Shown: one piece after another, positions 1 through 12,309 of the stretch | Numbering within the stretch: position 1 is the first letter of the stretch | Layout: every line of letters starts with the position of its first letter | Source of the DNA: Larix kaempferi | Lineage: Eukaryota; Streptophyta; Pinopsida; Pinales; Pinaceae | NCBI GenBank assembly: GCA_027924585.1 | Contig: BSBM01000150.1 | Location: forward strand, 13,011,001-13,075,000 | DNA length: 64,000 bases | Direction of reading: 5' to 3' | Position numbers and translations under genes: made by a program | The notes under the pieces: model-generated | Database searches by the model: none | What the model was told of the DNA's origin: nothing | What the model saw: the letters and a program-made list of their open reading frames with translations, nothing else

Positions 1-750
1 GTCACTCAGGCATTTTTACAAGTAATTTTATACTTAGACAATTTTTGCATTTTCCTAGCCTGGAGCAATCTACCTGAAACACTGTTTTGGAAGACCTATA
101 ACTTCCTTTTTAGAAACTCTCAAGACAATCGCATACCATGGTCAGGCAGAAAAATCAACAAGATACAGCCTGACACTATGGGGTGTGTTGGGCATGGCCC
201 AAGTTGGCATATTTTTTAGGACATACAGTTTTGGCAGTTGCGCAGTTCGGACTATGAAGATCAGATGGCACAAGTTAGATATGCGCAACAAGCAGTGCAA
301 AGTCGAGGCATTGTGCAGGTTTACTGGTGCGTAGTGCCATCGCATAAGCTATTTTGGGTAAATATATAAGAGAAGGTCAAGCTATGAAAGCGACCTGTTT
401 TGGGTAAGTGACTCCAGGATTCCCGACAGTTGGGTAAGGAGCAGAGTGGAGAAAGAGGAAAGTGACCTATTAGTCGGAGTGGTGGAAAACCGTTAGAGGC
501 TAAGCCACGGGTAGATGGCGAAAATAAGGCTAAAAGGGCGGAAAGCGACAGGCCACGATGCATTTGTAACAATTTTTATGATGACTGCGGCATTCAGAAG
601 GACGTGTGAGCCATGAGTGGCCCAACAAGGTGGCCTGAAGCGAGTGGAGCAAGTTGTTGACGGCAACAGGCATGGTGATGGGAAACCGCACAAGTTTTGG
701 GTAACCTTAGAGTTTTGGCCCTCCATGATTGTAACAGATGTGACCCAATG
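1..750. other. Unassigned flank left of the first LTR element
   Basis: I see no gene here. The short ORFs on both strands overlap each other and lack any recognisable domain. The word TTTTGGGTAA recurs around 350, 400 and 690, which may mark an older decayed repeat. The LTR at 751 begins abruptly after CCCAA. Confidence 0.5.
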
Positions 751-2587
751 TAATGACCCTTTTTCAAAATTTTATGAAAATGCCCAATTTTCCAATTTTT
801 CCCCAATTTCGACCTTTGACTAGTTTTGTTGTTTTGGCCTCCAAATCAACCCAAATGCTCCCAAATACTCTGTAAGGGTATATGAATGATATTTAGACTT
901 GAATATTAGGTTCAAGGATGATTTATAACCCTCAAAATACTTCTGCAAACTTGATTTATATTCTGGTCAATGTATGGGATTTTAACTAGTAATTTGTGCA
1001 TCAAATCCCCCCTGCGTAACATTGAAAATGGCCTCCCAAATGCTTCCAAACTCCCTCGAATTTCTAAACAGAGGTAGGGAATGTATTAAGGATTTTATTA
1101 AGGTCTCATTTGCACCATTAATTGATTATTATATATTTTCCAACCCTCTCCCATTCAACTGCAAAAATCACCCATTCGACCCTTGGGGAAATGACACTAT
1201 TTCTTCTCCTAATGCAATTAAACTGAGTAAAACTACTTCAAATGCTCAAGTACAGTACATGAAACTTATAAAATACATACATGGCAGTCTATTAATCACA
1301 AATGTATCATATAATCATCCATTCATTCGAAATCATTAGCATTACATTGGTTCACAACAAGGTAGTGGGGAAATGGCACTGTTCTTTCATTAAAAATGAG
1401 ATTTATACATTTCTACTTGGAATTTCGACCTAAAAATTTATGGAGATGAAGAAAAGAGTATTTAATTCATATTACAAAATAAATGGGGCATTAGAATCTC
1501 CCCCAAAGAGTACAATAGCTCACCAAAAACGCCCTCCCTCAAGGATCAAGAATATGCCATCAAAACTGGAAATGGTTGAAGGAGTGAGCTGCAATAGAAG
1601 AAACCATGAGCTTCCCTGTAGCTTACACCTGCAAATAAAGACTCCATTAAATCTCCAAATGAAATTTCTGAATAGCCTTTCCAATTACCAACTTGGATGG
1701 GAATCTTTCACCCTCAAAATTGGCTAAGGCAAGAAACTAGTCATCCACTAAATCTCCCTCTTCACAAATGCAATTGCAAATTCTACAAATGATAAAAAGT
1801 TGCTATTATTATTTGTTCATGACTTTTAAAAAATTCTAATGTCCTCCATGGGTCGAATTCCTTCCAATAGACTCATGCCAACTCAAGTTGGGAAGAGATT
1901 CCAAAGAATGCCACTTGTACAACAATTCCTAGTTTCCCACTTTCACCAAATCACATGTGGAAGCATATTAGCTTCCCTAACTCCCTTGAGCACCCTCTTG
2001 GAGGATATTTTTATACCTGACATGTCATATATGTCATATGTTAGCCTTCAGGTCTGATTTGTGTCATAGGTGTCATAGCGTCTTCATCATTGTTGTCATA
2101 GAGCTAGGGAATCTAGCCCAAGTGTCCCACTAGCTCCAAATTGCATCTTCCTCTTCCATGGGAGTTACTCTTCCTCTATATTTCGACCTTGGATGATTTA
2201 TGCCATGAATAATACCTTTTGAACTCCCCCAAGTATGTTACCATTCACCTTGAATTCGAATTGGTGAGAGAATGATGCCAAGTGTAGTGGGGAAATCTAG
2301 CAATATGTGGGTCCCACTTCCTCCATGTGTCTTCATGATCAAATGCCACTTTGATTTTCATTTGTATATATTTATTTATCTCCTTTATTAAATATGTATT
2401 CCATTCTAATGTTCAAACATCATTGATTATCCCCCTTATTCCAAATCCCAAAGCTTCCACCCCAAACCTAGGAAACTAGTAATTTTCCTCTTTGGCAATT
2501 ATTTTACCCTTAACATCAATTTCACAAACTCTAATGAATATGGCCAATGTGATTAGGCCATTGTGAACCAATGCCAAATTTGGGACA
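751..2587 (-). repeat. 3' LTR of the LARD-like element
   Basis: This is the left copy of the 1.84-kb direct repeat. On the minus strand it begins TGTCCCAAAT and ends GGTCATTACA. ORFs inside it are short and have diverged between the two LTR copies, so I do not treat them as genes. Confidence 0.88.
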
Positions 2588-2606
2588 TGAAAAATCCTCC
2601 CTTCCC
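2588..2606 (-). other. Polypurine tract of the LARD-like element
   Basis: Read on the minus strand, the bases abutting the 3' LTR are purine-rich (GGGAAGGGAGGATTTTTCA). This is the expected position and composition for the plus-strand primer of an LTR retroelement. Confidence 0.65.
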
Positions 2607-3602
2607 AATATTCCTTGTCCTCAAGCAATTTCAAACATGGGTGTTGAAGAACCTGCTTTCTGTATAATTCTTTAAAGTTGCCATTGAATCACCCAACCTT
2701 GAGTCTTTGAGTTTCCATGAAGATTTTAGAGAGGAACCACCATGCTTGTTGCTGCACTACTCTAATAAAAATCACTTTATTAGGTGGGAAATACATCTCC
2801 CATACTGCTTGTTTCCCCAAATAATTTGAAACCAATGAGATAAAAATTATTCCAGGGTCCCATTGCTTGTATTGCACCCCAACAATTAAGAGTGCTCTCC
2901 AACCCATACCATCAGATAAGAAGATTCCTGGATCCCATTTTCTTGTATGCATTCTTCCAAACATCATGAGTGCAAAATATATATCATCAAATTACATAAC
3001 AACATAAGGAAAATGTACATCAAGAAGATGCTTCATCAAAGAATCATGAAAGTGCTTGTACCTCCAAGTAAGTAGACCACCATTTTCCAAGTGCATACAA
3101 GCATTGAGTGAACAATCAAATCTGATCCAATGACATAGGTGAGTATCCCATGTCCTATAATGCTGCTCCAAAAATATGTAAGATGCATCAAAACAATCAG
3201 CCATGTATTCTTTCATCCAAATAGTTAATGAAGTTCCTCCAACATCAATTGAACTAAGCAGTGAGCAAGGAAGATCATGAGTCTTCAAGTGACTCAAGTG
3301 AACATCATAAGTGTGTCCATGAAGATATCTATCATCATAAGGAAAAAAAAATATTATGCTGCAAATGTAAATAATGAGGTGCTCTATTCATGTCATCATC
3401 AAAAGGAGAGGTAGGAGTTTCATACCCCTCATGTGGCGTCACTAGAAAAAAACCTTTCACCCAATTTTCATCCCCAATTGATGTGGCTGAAAAAGAAGTA
3501 GGGGGTGAGGAATTATGAACCAACCTTAAATATTTACAACTCTTACCCATCGAAATATTTAATTCATCTTCTCCATAATTGGCTGGTCCAACTATTGTGA
3601 AA
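2607..3602 (-). other. LARD interior, decayed non-coding or former coding
   Basis: Minus-strand ORFs at 3335-3709 (124 aa), 2992-3297 (101 aa) and 2689-2967 (92 aa) follow the gag-like frame but lie in shifted frames. The words WDPGI occur twice in the 92-aa piece. I do not recognise a conserved domain. They may be broken pieces of the parent element's polyprotein or captured sequence. Confidence 0.4.
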
Positions 3603-4286
3603 TCATGTGATTCCTTCAAGACTTTGCAACTTTCCATGAGGCAACTCATAACCCCTATGAACAAAGACAAGTGCTTGTCCTTCTTCTTGTTTGAGTGTAG
3701 CATATTCAAGCACCTTCATATCATCATGTACCTCATGTTCCACCATTACATTAGGTTCCTCCTTTGTGACATGAATTATTTCATCCATTTCCTTCTTTTT
3801 TAGTTTTTGTACAGCATCAAGGTATGTACTAAATGGTATACTTCTCTTACATTCTTCACTCAAATCAATCCATTCGTTTGCTATTGTAGTAAAATCCACT
3901 TGAATGTCAAGCTCTTATTTGGGGATAAGAAATTTAGGTGCAGTAGACCTTAATGTGCTCTGAAATTCATTTGCTCTATTATGGGGTCCGATGCTTGAGA
4001 AAGTATGCTCTCCCATAGGCTTCTTTTCCTCACCATGAAAACTACTGCTACCTCCTACTACTATCCCTTTGTTTACCCTTTATTCTATACTCATGTAAAT
4101 TTCATTGAAACGTGGCTCTAAGGTTGCAATCAGTTCCTCCTTATGCATTAATTTTTCATCCCCCTCTCTATCGATGGTTTCAATAAAAGACTAATTTTCT
4201 TCTACTACCTCTTCTTCAACAAAACCCTCTTCCACTGTTGGTTCAAAAGGTGGTGGTTTATTCTTTTGAATTGATGTTAAGACCAT
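3603..4286 (-). pseudogene. Gag-like ORF remnant in the LARD
   Basis: From an ATG at 4286, just downstream of the primer-binding site on the minus strand, one reading frame runs to 3603 (about 228 codons). It is interrupted by three nonsense codons (one TAG, two TAA), including the one at 4191-4193. The translation is acidic and hydrophilic. It has a glutamate-rich N-terminal stretch and a helix-prone segment ending in lysine-rich KKKEMDE, and no zinc knuckle is visible. Its position directly after the primer-binding site is where gag begins, so I infer a degraded gag N-terminus. Homology to a named family is not established. Confidence 0.5.
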
Positions 4287-4302
4287 CAGGTTCCAAGAAC
4301 AT

Positions 4303-4314
4303 GCTCCGATACCA
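4303..4314 (-). other. tRNA-iMet primer-binding site of the LARD
   Basis: On the minus strand this reads TGGTATCGGAGC. It differs by one base from the canonical plant initiator-Met site TGGTATCAGAGC. It sits one base inside the 5' LTR that starts at 4316, which sets the element's orientation. Confidence 0.85.
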
Positions 4315-4315
4315 C

Positions 4316-6153
4316 TGTAATGACCCTTCTTCAAAATTTTATGAAAATGTCCAATTTTCCAATTTTTCCCCAATTTCGACCTTTGACTAGTTTTGCTATT
4401 TTGGCCTCCAAATCAACCCAAATGCTCCCAAATATTCTGTAAGGGTATATGAATGATATTTATACTTGAATATTAAGATTCAGGGATGATTTATAACCCT
4501 CAAAATACTTCTGCAAACTTGATTTATATTCTGGTCAATGTATGGGATTTTAACTAGTAATTTGTGCATCAAATTCCCCCTAGGTAACACTGAAAATGGC
4601 ATCCCAAATGCTTCCAAAATTCCTCCAATTTATGAACAGAGGTAGGTAATGTATTAATTATGCTATTAAGGTCTCATTTGCACCATTAATTGATTATTAT
4701 ATTTGTTCCAACCCTCTCCCATTCATCTGCAAAAATCACCTATTCGACCCTTGGGGAAATGGCACTATTTCTTCTCCCAATGCAATTAAAATGAATACAA
4801 ATACTTCAAATGCTCAAGTACAGTACATGAAACTTGTAAAATACATCCATGGCATTATATTAATCACAAATGTATCAGATTATCATCCATTCATTCGAAA
4901 TCATCAGCATTACATTGGTTTACAACAAGGTAGTGGGGAAATGGCACTGTTCTTTCATTAAAAATGATATTTATACATTTCTACTTGGCATTTTGACCTG
5001 AAATTTTTTGGCGATGAATAAAAGAGTATTTAATTCATATTAAAAAATAAATGGGGCATTATAATCTCCCCCAAAGAGTACAATATCTCACCAAAAATGC
5101 GATCCCTCAAGGATCAAGAATATGCCATCAAAACTGGAAATGGTTGAAGGAGTGAGCTGCAATAGAAGAAACCATGAGCTGACCTATAGATTACACCTAG
5201 AAATAAAGAATCCATTAAAGCTCTGAATGAAAGGTATGAATGGCCTTTCCAATTACCAACTTGGATGGGAATCTTTCACCCTCGAAATTGGCTAAGGCAA
5301 GAAACTAGTCATCCACTAACTCTCCCTCTTCACAAATGCAATTACAAATTCTACAAATGATCAAAATATGCTATTCTTCTTTGTTCATGAATTTTATAAA
5401 CTTATAATGTCCTCCATGGGTCAAATTCCTTCCAAGAGACTCATGCCAACTCAAGCTGGGAAGAGATTCCAAAGAATGCCACTTGTACAACAATTCCTAG
5501 TTTTCCACTTCCACCAAATCACATGTGGAAGCATATTAGATGCCCTAACTCCCTTGAGCACCCTCTTGGAGGATATTTTTATCTCTGACATGTCATATAT
5601 GTCATATTCCAGCCTTCAGGTCTGATTTGTGTCATAGGTGTCATAGCATCTTCATCATTGTTGTCATAGAGCTAGGGAATCTAGCCCAAGTGTCCCACCA
5701 GCTCCAAATTGCCTCTTCCTCTTCCATGGGAGTTACTCTTCCTCTATATTTAGACCTTGGATGAGTCATGCCATGAATAATACCTTTTGAACACCCCAAG
5801 TATGTTACCCTTCACCTTGAATTCGAATTGATGAGAGAATGATGCCAAATGTAGTGGGGAAATATAGCCATATGTGGGTCCCACTTCCTTCATGTGTCTT
5901 CATGATCAAATGCCACTTTGATTTTCACTTGTATATATTTATTTATCTCCTTTATTAAATATTTATGCCATTCTAATTTTCAAACATCATTTATTATCCC
6001 CCTTATTCCAAATCCCAAAGCTTCCACCCAAACCTAGGAAACTAGTAATTTTCCTCCTTGGAAATTATTTGACCCTTAACATCAATTTCACAAACTCTAA
6101 TGAATATGGCCAATGTGATTAGGCCATTGTGACCCAATGTCAAATTTGGGACA
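4316..6153 (-). repeat. 5' LTR of the LARD-like element
   Basis: This is the right copy of the 1.84-kb repeat. It should carry the promoter for minus-strand transcription. Its outer edge at 6153 is followed by TGAAACC, whereas the left LTR continues TGAAAAATCC, so similarity stops within a few bases of the TG...CA boundary. Confidence 0.88.
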
Positions 6154-6500
6154 TGAAACCTAAGGGCACGGTCTATAAAAGGGAATATTTTGTAAGGGAA
6201 ATGGTTAATCTCTAATCTTCATTGAGTATTGACGAGCTTCGTTGATCTTTGTTAAGAAAAGATTCTAAAAAGTCTCTGCAGCTGTGTGCGCAAAGACCTA
6301 CTGAGAGAGAAGAGAGTCTGCAGCTGAGTGCACAGACTGGAACTGTTGAACCCTCCCCATTTATAATATAATCAACGGTTCCTGTGGACATAGATACCAA
6401 CCTGGGGGTGAACCACGTTAATTCCTTGTGTAATGTGATTGATTATGTGTTTGCATATGTGTACTTGCTTATGTTGAATGGTTAAATTCTTGTTTATGAG
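6154..6500 (+). repeat. LTR-like remnant with TATA box
   Basis: A good TATA box (TATAAAA, 6174-6180) is followed by an untranslated-leader-like stretch. Near 6380-6430 lies a segment around CCTGTGGACATAGATACC and GAACCACGTTAATT, which resembles the R-U5 end of plant LTRs. No partner LTR is present, so this is probably a fragment of an older element into which the LARD inserted. Confidence 0.4.
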
Positions 6501-7129
6501 TTCATGTGTTCTTGCTTTTATACATATTCGCCATAAGGATAAATGATGGGAATAATATGTCAAGTATCGACATATGTGAATGAATGTTGAATGCACAAGG
6601 ATTTCTAAGTCAGGTGAATGCATAAGTTGATCGGGTAAACACTTAAACCAACGAAGTCTGTATAGTGTGATTCCCTGAAGCGTAGAACCAGAAGTGCGCT
6701 GTTACTTTGTAGTTCGCCATATCGTATAAGTTTGCAAGGTTTGCAGTCTATTATGTTGTTGAATGCGTCATTTTGCACTAAGTAAAAGTCTTGCAAACTT
6801 GCATAAGTGTTGAGGGGGAAGCGAAGTTCTCTGTTACATTGTCCTATTGCTAAGCAGTCATCCCACATCACGCATTCCCTGGATGTGCGATAGCATAAGC
6901 ACTAACCACGAAGAAGGTGAACTTCACGCTATCCACCATTTCGTTGAAGCGCGCATCACCTGGTTGTGGAAACCTGATTCTGCAACCTCCCCATAAATTC
7001 ACCTCAGTCTGCTTGCAAACTGTTGCCGAAAGGGCCGGTGAAAAGGGGTTTTGTTGGTTCCATGAACTGCGCAGAACCTGGGTCTATATCGTCAAACTAA
7101 AGAACATATTTAGAGCCAACAGGGCGGGT
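6501..7129. other. Unassigned intergenic sequence
   Basis: Short ORFs occur on both strands (for example 88 aa on each) without a recognisable domain or splice context. I see no gene here. Confidence 0.5.
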
Positions 7130-8660
7130 ATTTTCCTGAGGCCACTTGGGCAGTTTTACTACCACTGGTGCAAAACAACCTAAAACCTGTTTTGGCGGGC
7201 CTTTAACTTTCTCATCAAAAACCCTCTTTGAGAACTGAGACCATGGTATGATAGCCTCTTCAACAAGCTATAGCATTATAGTTTTATATAATTTTTATCA
7301 TTCTCCTATGAGGTACAACGGGAAATTTCCCAAGGCCACTTGGACCAATTTTCCAACACTTAGCCATTTTTCAGAATTTGGACCTCTTTTGTTTCACCTT
7401 GTTGGGCTCTATTCATTGGTTGTCTCACACTTTTAGTAGGAAACAACTTGCCCTAGCTCCACCCTTCCACCCTTTTCTAATTTCTTTTCTTCAATTCTGG
7501 AATTTCATTTGTCTTGGCCTGTTCTTGTTGTTACTGCAACTTGGACACCCAAGATACACTTCTTCCTTCTAAAATGTGCGAATATATATTAAATAATTCA
7601 CCCTTCAATCATTGCAAATCTTCAAACTAACCTTATACCTTTTCATCATTGCGCCTCTTCAAAATTAATTTTCTATTTATTAAATTAAAACATGACTCTT
7701 ATGATTTTTCTTCATTTTGGCAGATCAATATTTCGCACGTGTGAGTACCACGAAGGGAACTGATACCACAACTGGATAGCCATATCATCAAGGAGTATTC
7801 CCATGTCATCTAGAAAAATTATCAGTGCAAGGATCCTATTTGGCAGGCATTTCCAAAATTCCTTTTCAATTTTCTGATTTTAACACAGCTAATTTGGGCC
7901 CCTGTTTGATATGAAAAATGATATTTTTCCTGTTTTTGGCAGATATATTTTTTGCATATATGACCATCATGAGGAAAAATGAAAGTATGGATATATATCC
8001 ATCTCAATAAGGAACAGATCCATGTCACTTTTCAAATTTTCTGAAACACACACATCCTCTGGCGGGCATTTGAAAATGGCCTTCTAACCTATTAATTGAA
8101 CACTTAGACAAAATTGTTAAACCCTAGGTCAACATGATGAAATTTTTATTTTCATAAAATATGAAGTGTGAGACACCCAATGGGTAGAGGCCATCCAGGT
8201 GAATCCATAAAGACCAATTTCATCCTATGAGGTTACTTTCTCTCTCCTTGGCGGGCATTTTACTGAAGTAGTGCAAATTAGGCTAAGTAGCACTTTTGGC
8301 AGATCCATATCTTCTTCCTTGGAGTCTCTTTGGAAAAAATGACACCATGGTTGGGTAGAAAAAACACCAACCTACAAGATTCCCATATGGTGTGGGCATT
8401 TTCTTCAATACACAATTTATGGCCGGCATTTCCATGAGGTCACTTGAGATAGTTTTTCCAACACTGAGTCATTTTCAGGAAATTCTTCAAGGTTTATCTT
8501 GAAACCCTATTTTGGCAGGCTTATGTCTTTCTCCTAAAAAATTATTAAGGCTAAATGAGACCATGAATAGATATCCACTTCAACAATCTATATCCTGGTA
8601 TGATGGTGTGGGCATGATCTTCAAACCATGAATTATGGCAGGCATTCTCTTAGGGCAGGT
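7130..8660. repeat. Degenerate repeats carrying the word GGCGGGCATTT
   Basis: The GC-rich word GGC(A/G/C)GGC(ATTT) stands out from AT-rich surroundings near 7195, 7840, 8060, 8250, 8423, 8514 and 8635. Longer similarity is visible between 7130-7290 and 8423-8600: a GAGG(C/T)CACTTG core, then a GGC(A/G)GGC word, then GAGACCATG, then CTTCAACAA. This suggests an old tandem or segmental repeat that has drifted heavily. No coding function is apparent. Confidence 0.5.
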
Positions 8661-8969
8661 TTGACTGTCAATTTCCAAGTTTCACAAACTTGTCATACTT
8701 TTCCAAAATGTTGTCAGATTGCAACACTGTCTTGATGATAGCACTAGAACACTATCATGTGTCTTTCCATCCTTATCACACGTGTCATATCATCACTCAT
8801 CATACATGCCATGTCATTACTTATATGCCCAATTCCAACCATCTGCTTTATCATCATACCACCTCATCCATGGCTCTTGTCAACATAGACATATATATAT
8901 GTCATCATAGGCAATGTCTCTCATCTTATTTGCCATCAATGCCAACCAATTCGAACATATATTGCCATA

Positions 8970-9001
8970 TTTCCAACAGATGATGAAGATGCTGTTGATG
9001 A

Positions 9002-9035
<34 letters not shown>

Positions 9036-9146
9036 GGTGATGAAGATGATGATCATGATGAAGATGATGATCATGGCGATGATGAAGATGACGATCATGG
9101 CGATGATGAAGATGACGATGATGAAGATGTTGATTAGGAAGAGGGA

Positions 9147-9218
<72 letters not shown>

Positions 9219-9276
9219 GATGACGACGACAATGATGATGATGATGATGAGGATGAGGAGGATGATGAGGATGATG

Positions 9277-9307
<31 letters not shown>

Positions 9308-9460
9308 CCAGAATGAGGATGATGAAGATGATGATCATGATTATCATGATGATGATTAGGATGGGGGAGATGACGATGATGACGACGACGACGATGATGA
9401 TGATGAAGGTGATGAAGATGATGATGATGATCAATGATGGTGGTGGTGATGACGACGAAA

Positions 9461-9494
<34 letters not shown>

Positions 9495-9920
9495 GGATGA
9501 GGATGAGGATGAGGATGATGATGATGAGGATGAGGATGAGGATGAGGATGATGAGGATGATGGCCAAGATGAGGATGATGAAGATGATGATTAGGATGAG
9601 GGAGATGACGATGGTGACGACGACAATGATGATGATGACGATGAAGATGAAGATGATGAAGATGATGATGATGAAGATGATGATGATGATCAATGATGGT
9701 GGTGGTGATGACGATGACAACGATGATGATGATGATGATGATGAGGATGAGAATGAGGATGAGGACAACGATGATGAGGATGATGACGATGATGATGATG
9801 ATGACCAGGGTGAGGATGATGAAGATGATGATCATGATTATCATGATGATGATTAGGATGAGCCGGATGATGATGATGAAGATGAAGAAGATGAAGATGA
9901 TGATGATGGTGAAGATGTGA
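8970..9920 (+). repeat. GAT trinucleotide array with about 250-bp higher-order unit
   Basis: About 950 bp consist almost entirely of GAT and one-step variants (GAA, GAG, GAC, GGT). The array is not uniform. A non-GAT marker around GACCA(G/A)...GAGGATGATGAAG recurs at 9307, 9562 and 9803, and a GATTAGGA marker recurs at 9129, 9351, 9587 and 9849. This gives a higher-order spacing of roughly 220-260 bp. The open frames on both strands (Met, Asp/Glu, Ile, His or Ser runs) are by-products of the repeat. Confidence 0.95.
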
Positions 9921-10380
9921 TGACAAGATCTTTACCTCGGTCTTCACTAAAGTCTTATGAGCTTGGTCAACATTATAATAGAATGGTTATGAGTGATTAT
10001 TCACTCCTATAAAGAATGCACTTTATAGAACTACCAAACTGCTCAGTTAGGATCTTCCTCTTTTAAGACACCGGACTAGGTCCATAAGTCTTGATTCTTC
10101 ATGTACACAAATCTAAGAACATGAGGCTTCATAGGGCCCAAAAAGTTGGATTTTTTGTTACTACTTCCTCAGATCATATTTAATTTGAGTGAAAGAAGGA
10201 GCTGTGTTAAACAATTTTGAAACTCTCAAACCGATCCTGCTTAATGATTGCTTTCAAATCATATTGAATTGTCAGATTAGTCCTTGGAATGGGTGTTAGG
10301 AGTAATCCTTAATTTTTCACTCAATTGGATGCTCCCCCTACCATGTAGACATATTCATTTACTGGGCTCCCCCTAAAATT
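9921..10380. other. Unique spacer between two GAT arrays
   Basis: AT-rich sequence without a recognisable gene or repeat. It separates two independently structured trinucleotide arrays. Confidence 0.6.
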
Positions 10381-10391
10381 GTGATGATGAC

Positions 10392-10427
<36 letters not shown>

Positions 10428-10722
10428 TATGAGGATGATGATAATGAAAATGATGATGATGATGATGATGAAGATGATGATCATGATAATGGAGATGATG
10501 ATGAATTGGATGATGATGATCATGATGAATATGACGATGAAGATGAAGATGTTGATGATGATGATGGTGAATATGATGATGATGATCAAGATGATGATGA
10601 TGATAATGAAGATGTTGATGATGAAGATGATGATTATGATGATGATGATAACGAAGATGATGATGATGAAGAAGATCATGATGACGATCGATGATGATGA
10701 CGACGATGATGATGATTACGAA

Positions 10723-10755
<33 letters not shown>

Positions 10756-10879
10756 GATGACGAAGACGATGGTGATAACGATGACAAGGATGATGATGAT
10801 GATGATCATCGTCATTTTTTTCGTCATCACCATCATCTTCCTGGTATTCATCATCATCATCATCATCATCTTCCTGGTA

Positions 10880-10915
<36 letters not shown>

Positions 10916-10957
10916 GTGATCATCGTCGTCATCATCATATTCATCATATTCATCCTT
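10381..10957. repeat. Second GAT array switching to ATC orientation
   Basis: From 10381 to about 10805 the plus strand reads GAT repeats with GAA and GAC variants. It then switches to the complementary CAT/ATC repeat through 10957, with the junction near GATGATCATC. A 28-bp unit containing TTCCTGGTATT occurs twice in the inverted part. Because the two halves are complementary, a single strand could fold into a long imperfect hairpin. Confidence 0.93.
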
Positions 10958-12239
10958 GAAGGGACTTATGTATAGGATCTCACTATAAGCAATGCAACCA
11001 ATACAAATTATGACAAAATCATAGTTAAATTAAATTAAATTACATTAAATTAAAAACATAGTGTTGTTTAACTAAAATTAATTTAAAATGCAACAAAATA
11101 TAAAATATGCAAGTAAAAAAAACCCAAAATAAACTAAACAAAAAATAAATATGCAAATAAAAAAACAAAACAAAACACAAAATATAAAATATGCAAATAA
11201 AAAAACAAAAAAACATAGAGGGAAAAGACTCCCGCGCACTAGCTCATTAGCAACATCCAAATCAAAACAACAAAGAACAAGTTCACTCCCATGCATTAGT
11301 TCATTAGAAGCATCCAGAGCACCGGTAATTTGATGAGCAGAGGAGTAGTAAATCGAGGAGCAGGGGATACCAGTCCAGAGGATACTGACGTTCCCAAGGG
11401 AGGCAATCTGGCAGCAATCCAGAGGATAACAAAGGCCCCAATGAATTCGGCAATCCCATCAACCCTAGCAGCGTAGGAATTTGGGAAAAATCCCACGGTT
11501 TTGACTGTTTCCACACTAAATACAGACGTTTCATTGTTTACTTCATTTTTTCTGAGGATTTATATGAAATATAGGCCATATTTGAGGGGCAAAATGACCC
11601 ATGACGGGAATTTTTCCCGTCAAATGTTATCCCTGAACCCATCCATCACCCATTTGATAGAGAACGAGCCTGGACCCTACCATCACGACCAAACAAATTC
11701 AGGATTTCCGTGTTGCAGAACACCGTAGCAATGGTAAGAAAATGGTATTAGGTAGTGTAATACTATTCATGGTTGTGATAAGATGATTCAGGATCCAACA
11801 TCACCCTATCCGCATCCATGTGCAAAACCACTCAAAACTACCTAAAATTGGTCTAAATTTGGTGACATTTCACCATGTTATCCTATTTAAAAAAAATCAG
11901 GCATGGAGGCATGGAGGGAGGGAAAAATGATGCTTGGGTTGAGGAGGATACTTCATGGAGGTTGGTGATGGAACCCCAAATTGAATCCCCAACATGATCT
12001 ATATGAGGGGGAACCCCATACCTCTTTGCATGCATTAACTAGTCAAATGGCCCAAGAAACACACTTCTATATCTTTGTTGTGAAAAAATTCCAAATCAAA
12101 TCAAATCGTTTGTTATACTTAAAAATAATTCAAATATAAATAACTCTAAAAGAAATTACACCTTTGAGAGAAAAATATTTTTGATAAAGTTTTTGGAAAG
12201 AAATAACTTTTGTTATTAAAACATTACAAGTAAATATAT
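10958..12239. other. Unassigned sequence, A-rich tract and hairpin
   Basis: The stretch 11090-11215 is strongly A-rich on the plus strand. A perfect 9-bp inverted repeat (TGACGGGAA, 3-base loop) lies at 11602-11622. Overlapping minus-strand ORFs at 11296-11534 show no domain. Upstream exons of the gene starting near 12310 could lie here, but I could not identify any. Confidence 0.45.
11602..11622. other. Perfect short hairpin
   Basis: The arms TGACGGGAA and TTCCCGTCA are separated by TTT. The sequence could form a small stem-loop or present two mirrored protein-binding half-sites. No downstream poly-T or gene context supports a terminator. Confidence 0.5.
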
Positions 12240-12309
12240 TTGCATGCTAAATTATATCCGCTTGGTAACTTATATTCTTGTTTTATCGAGTGTGGGTACC
12301 ACCAAATAG

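Larger units (their letters stand above)
751..6153 (-). mobile_element. Non-autonomous LTR retrotransposon (LARD-like), minus strand
   Basis: Two direct repeats, 751-2587 and 4316-6153, are nearly the same length (1837 and 1838 bp) and differ at roughly 5% of sites over the first 275 bp by eye. Both start TGTAATGACC and end GGGACA on the plus strand, so they are TG...CA on either strand. The initiator-Met primer-binding site lies just inside the right LTR on the minus strand, which fixes the orientation: 5' LTR at right, 3' LTR at left. The interior is only about 1.73 kb and encodes no protease, integrase or reverse transcriptase that I can see, so the element must have moved with enzymes supplied in trans. 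The flanking pentamers (CCCAA left, TGAAA right) do not match, so no target-site duplication is visible. Confidence 0.88.

Noticed and set aside
142-823. Overlapping ORFs of 60-85 codons at the left edge
   Set aside because: All frames are similarly short, part lies within the LTR, and no domain or splice structure is visible.
8880-9947. Long ORFs on both strands (up to 280 codons) rich in Met, Asp/Glu, Ile, His or Ser
   Set aside because: They are the six-frame reading of a GAT array. Every frame of a stop-free trinucleotide repeat stays open, so they carry no evidence of a gene.
10321-10975. ORFs up to 210 codons in the second GAT array
   Set aside because: Same reason as the first array; the strand switch merely changes which residues repeat.
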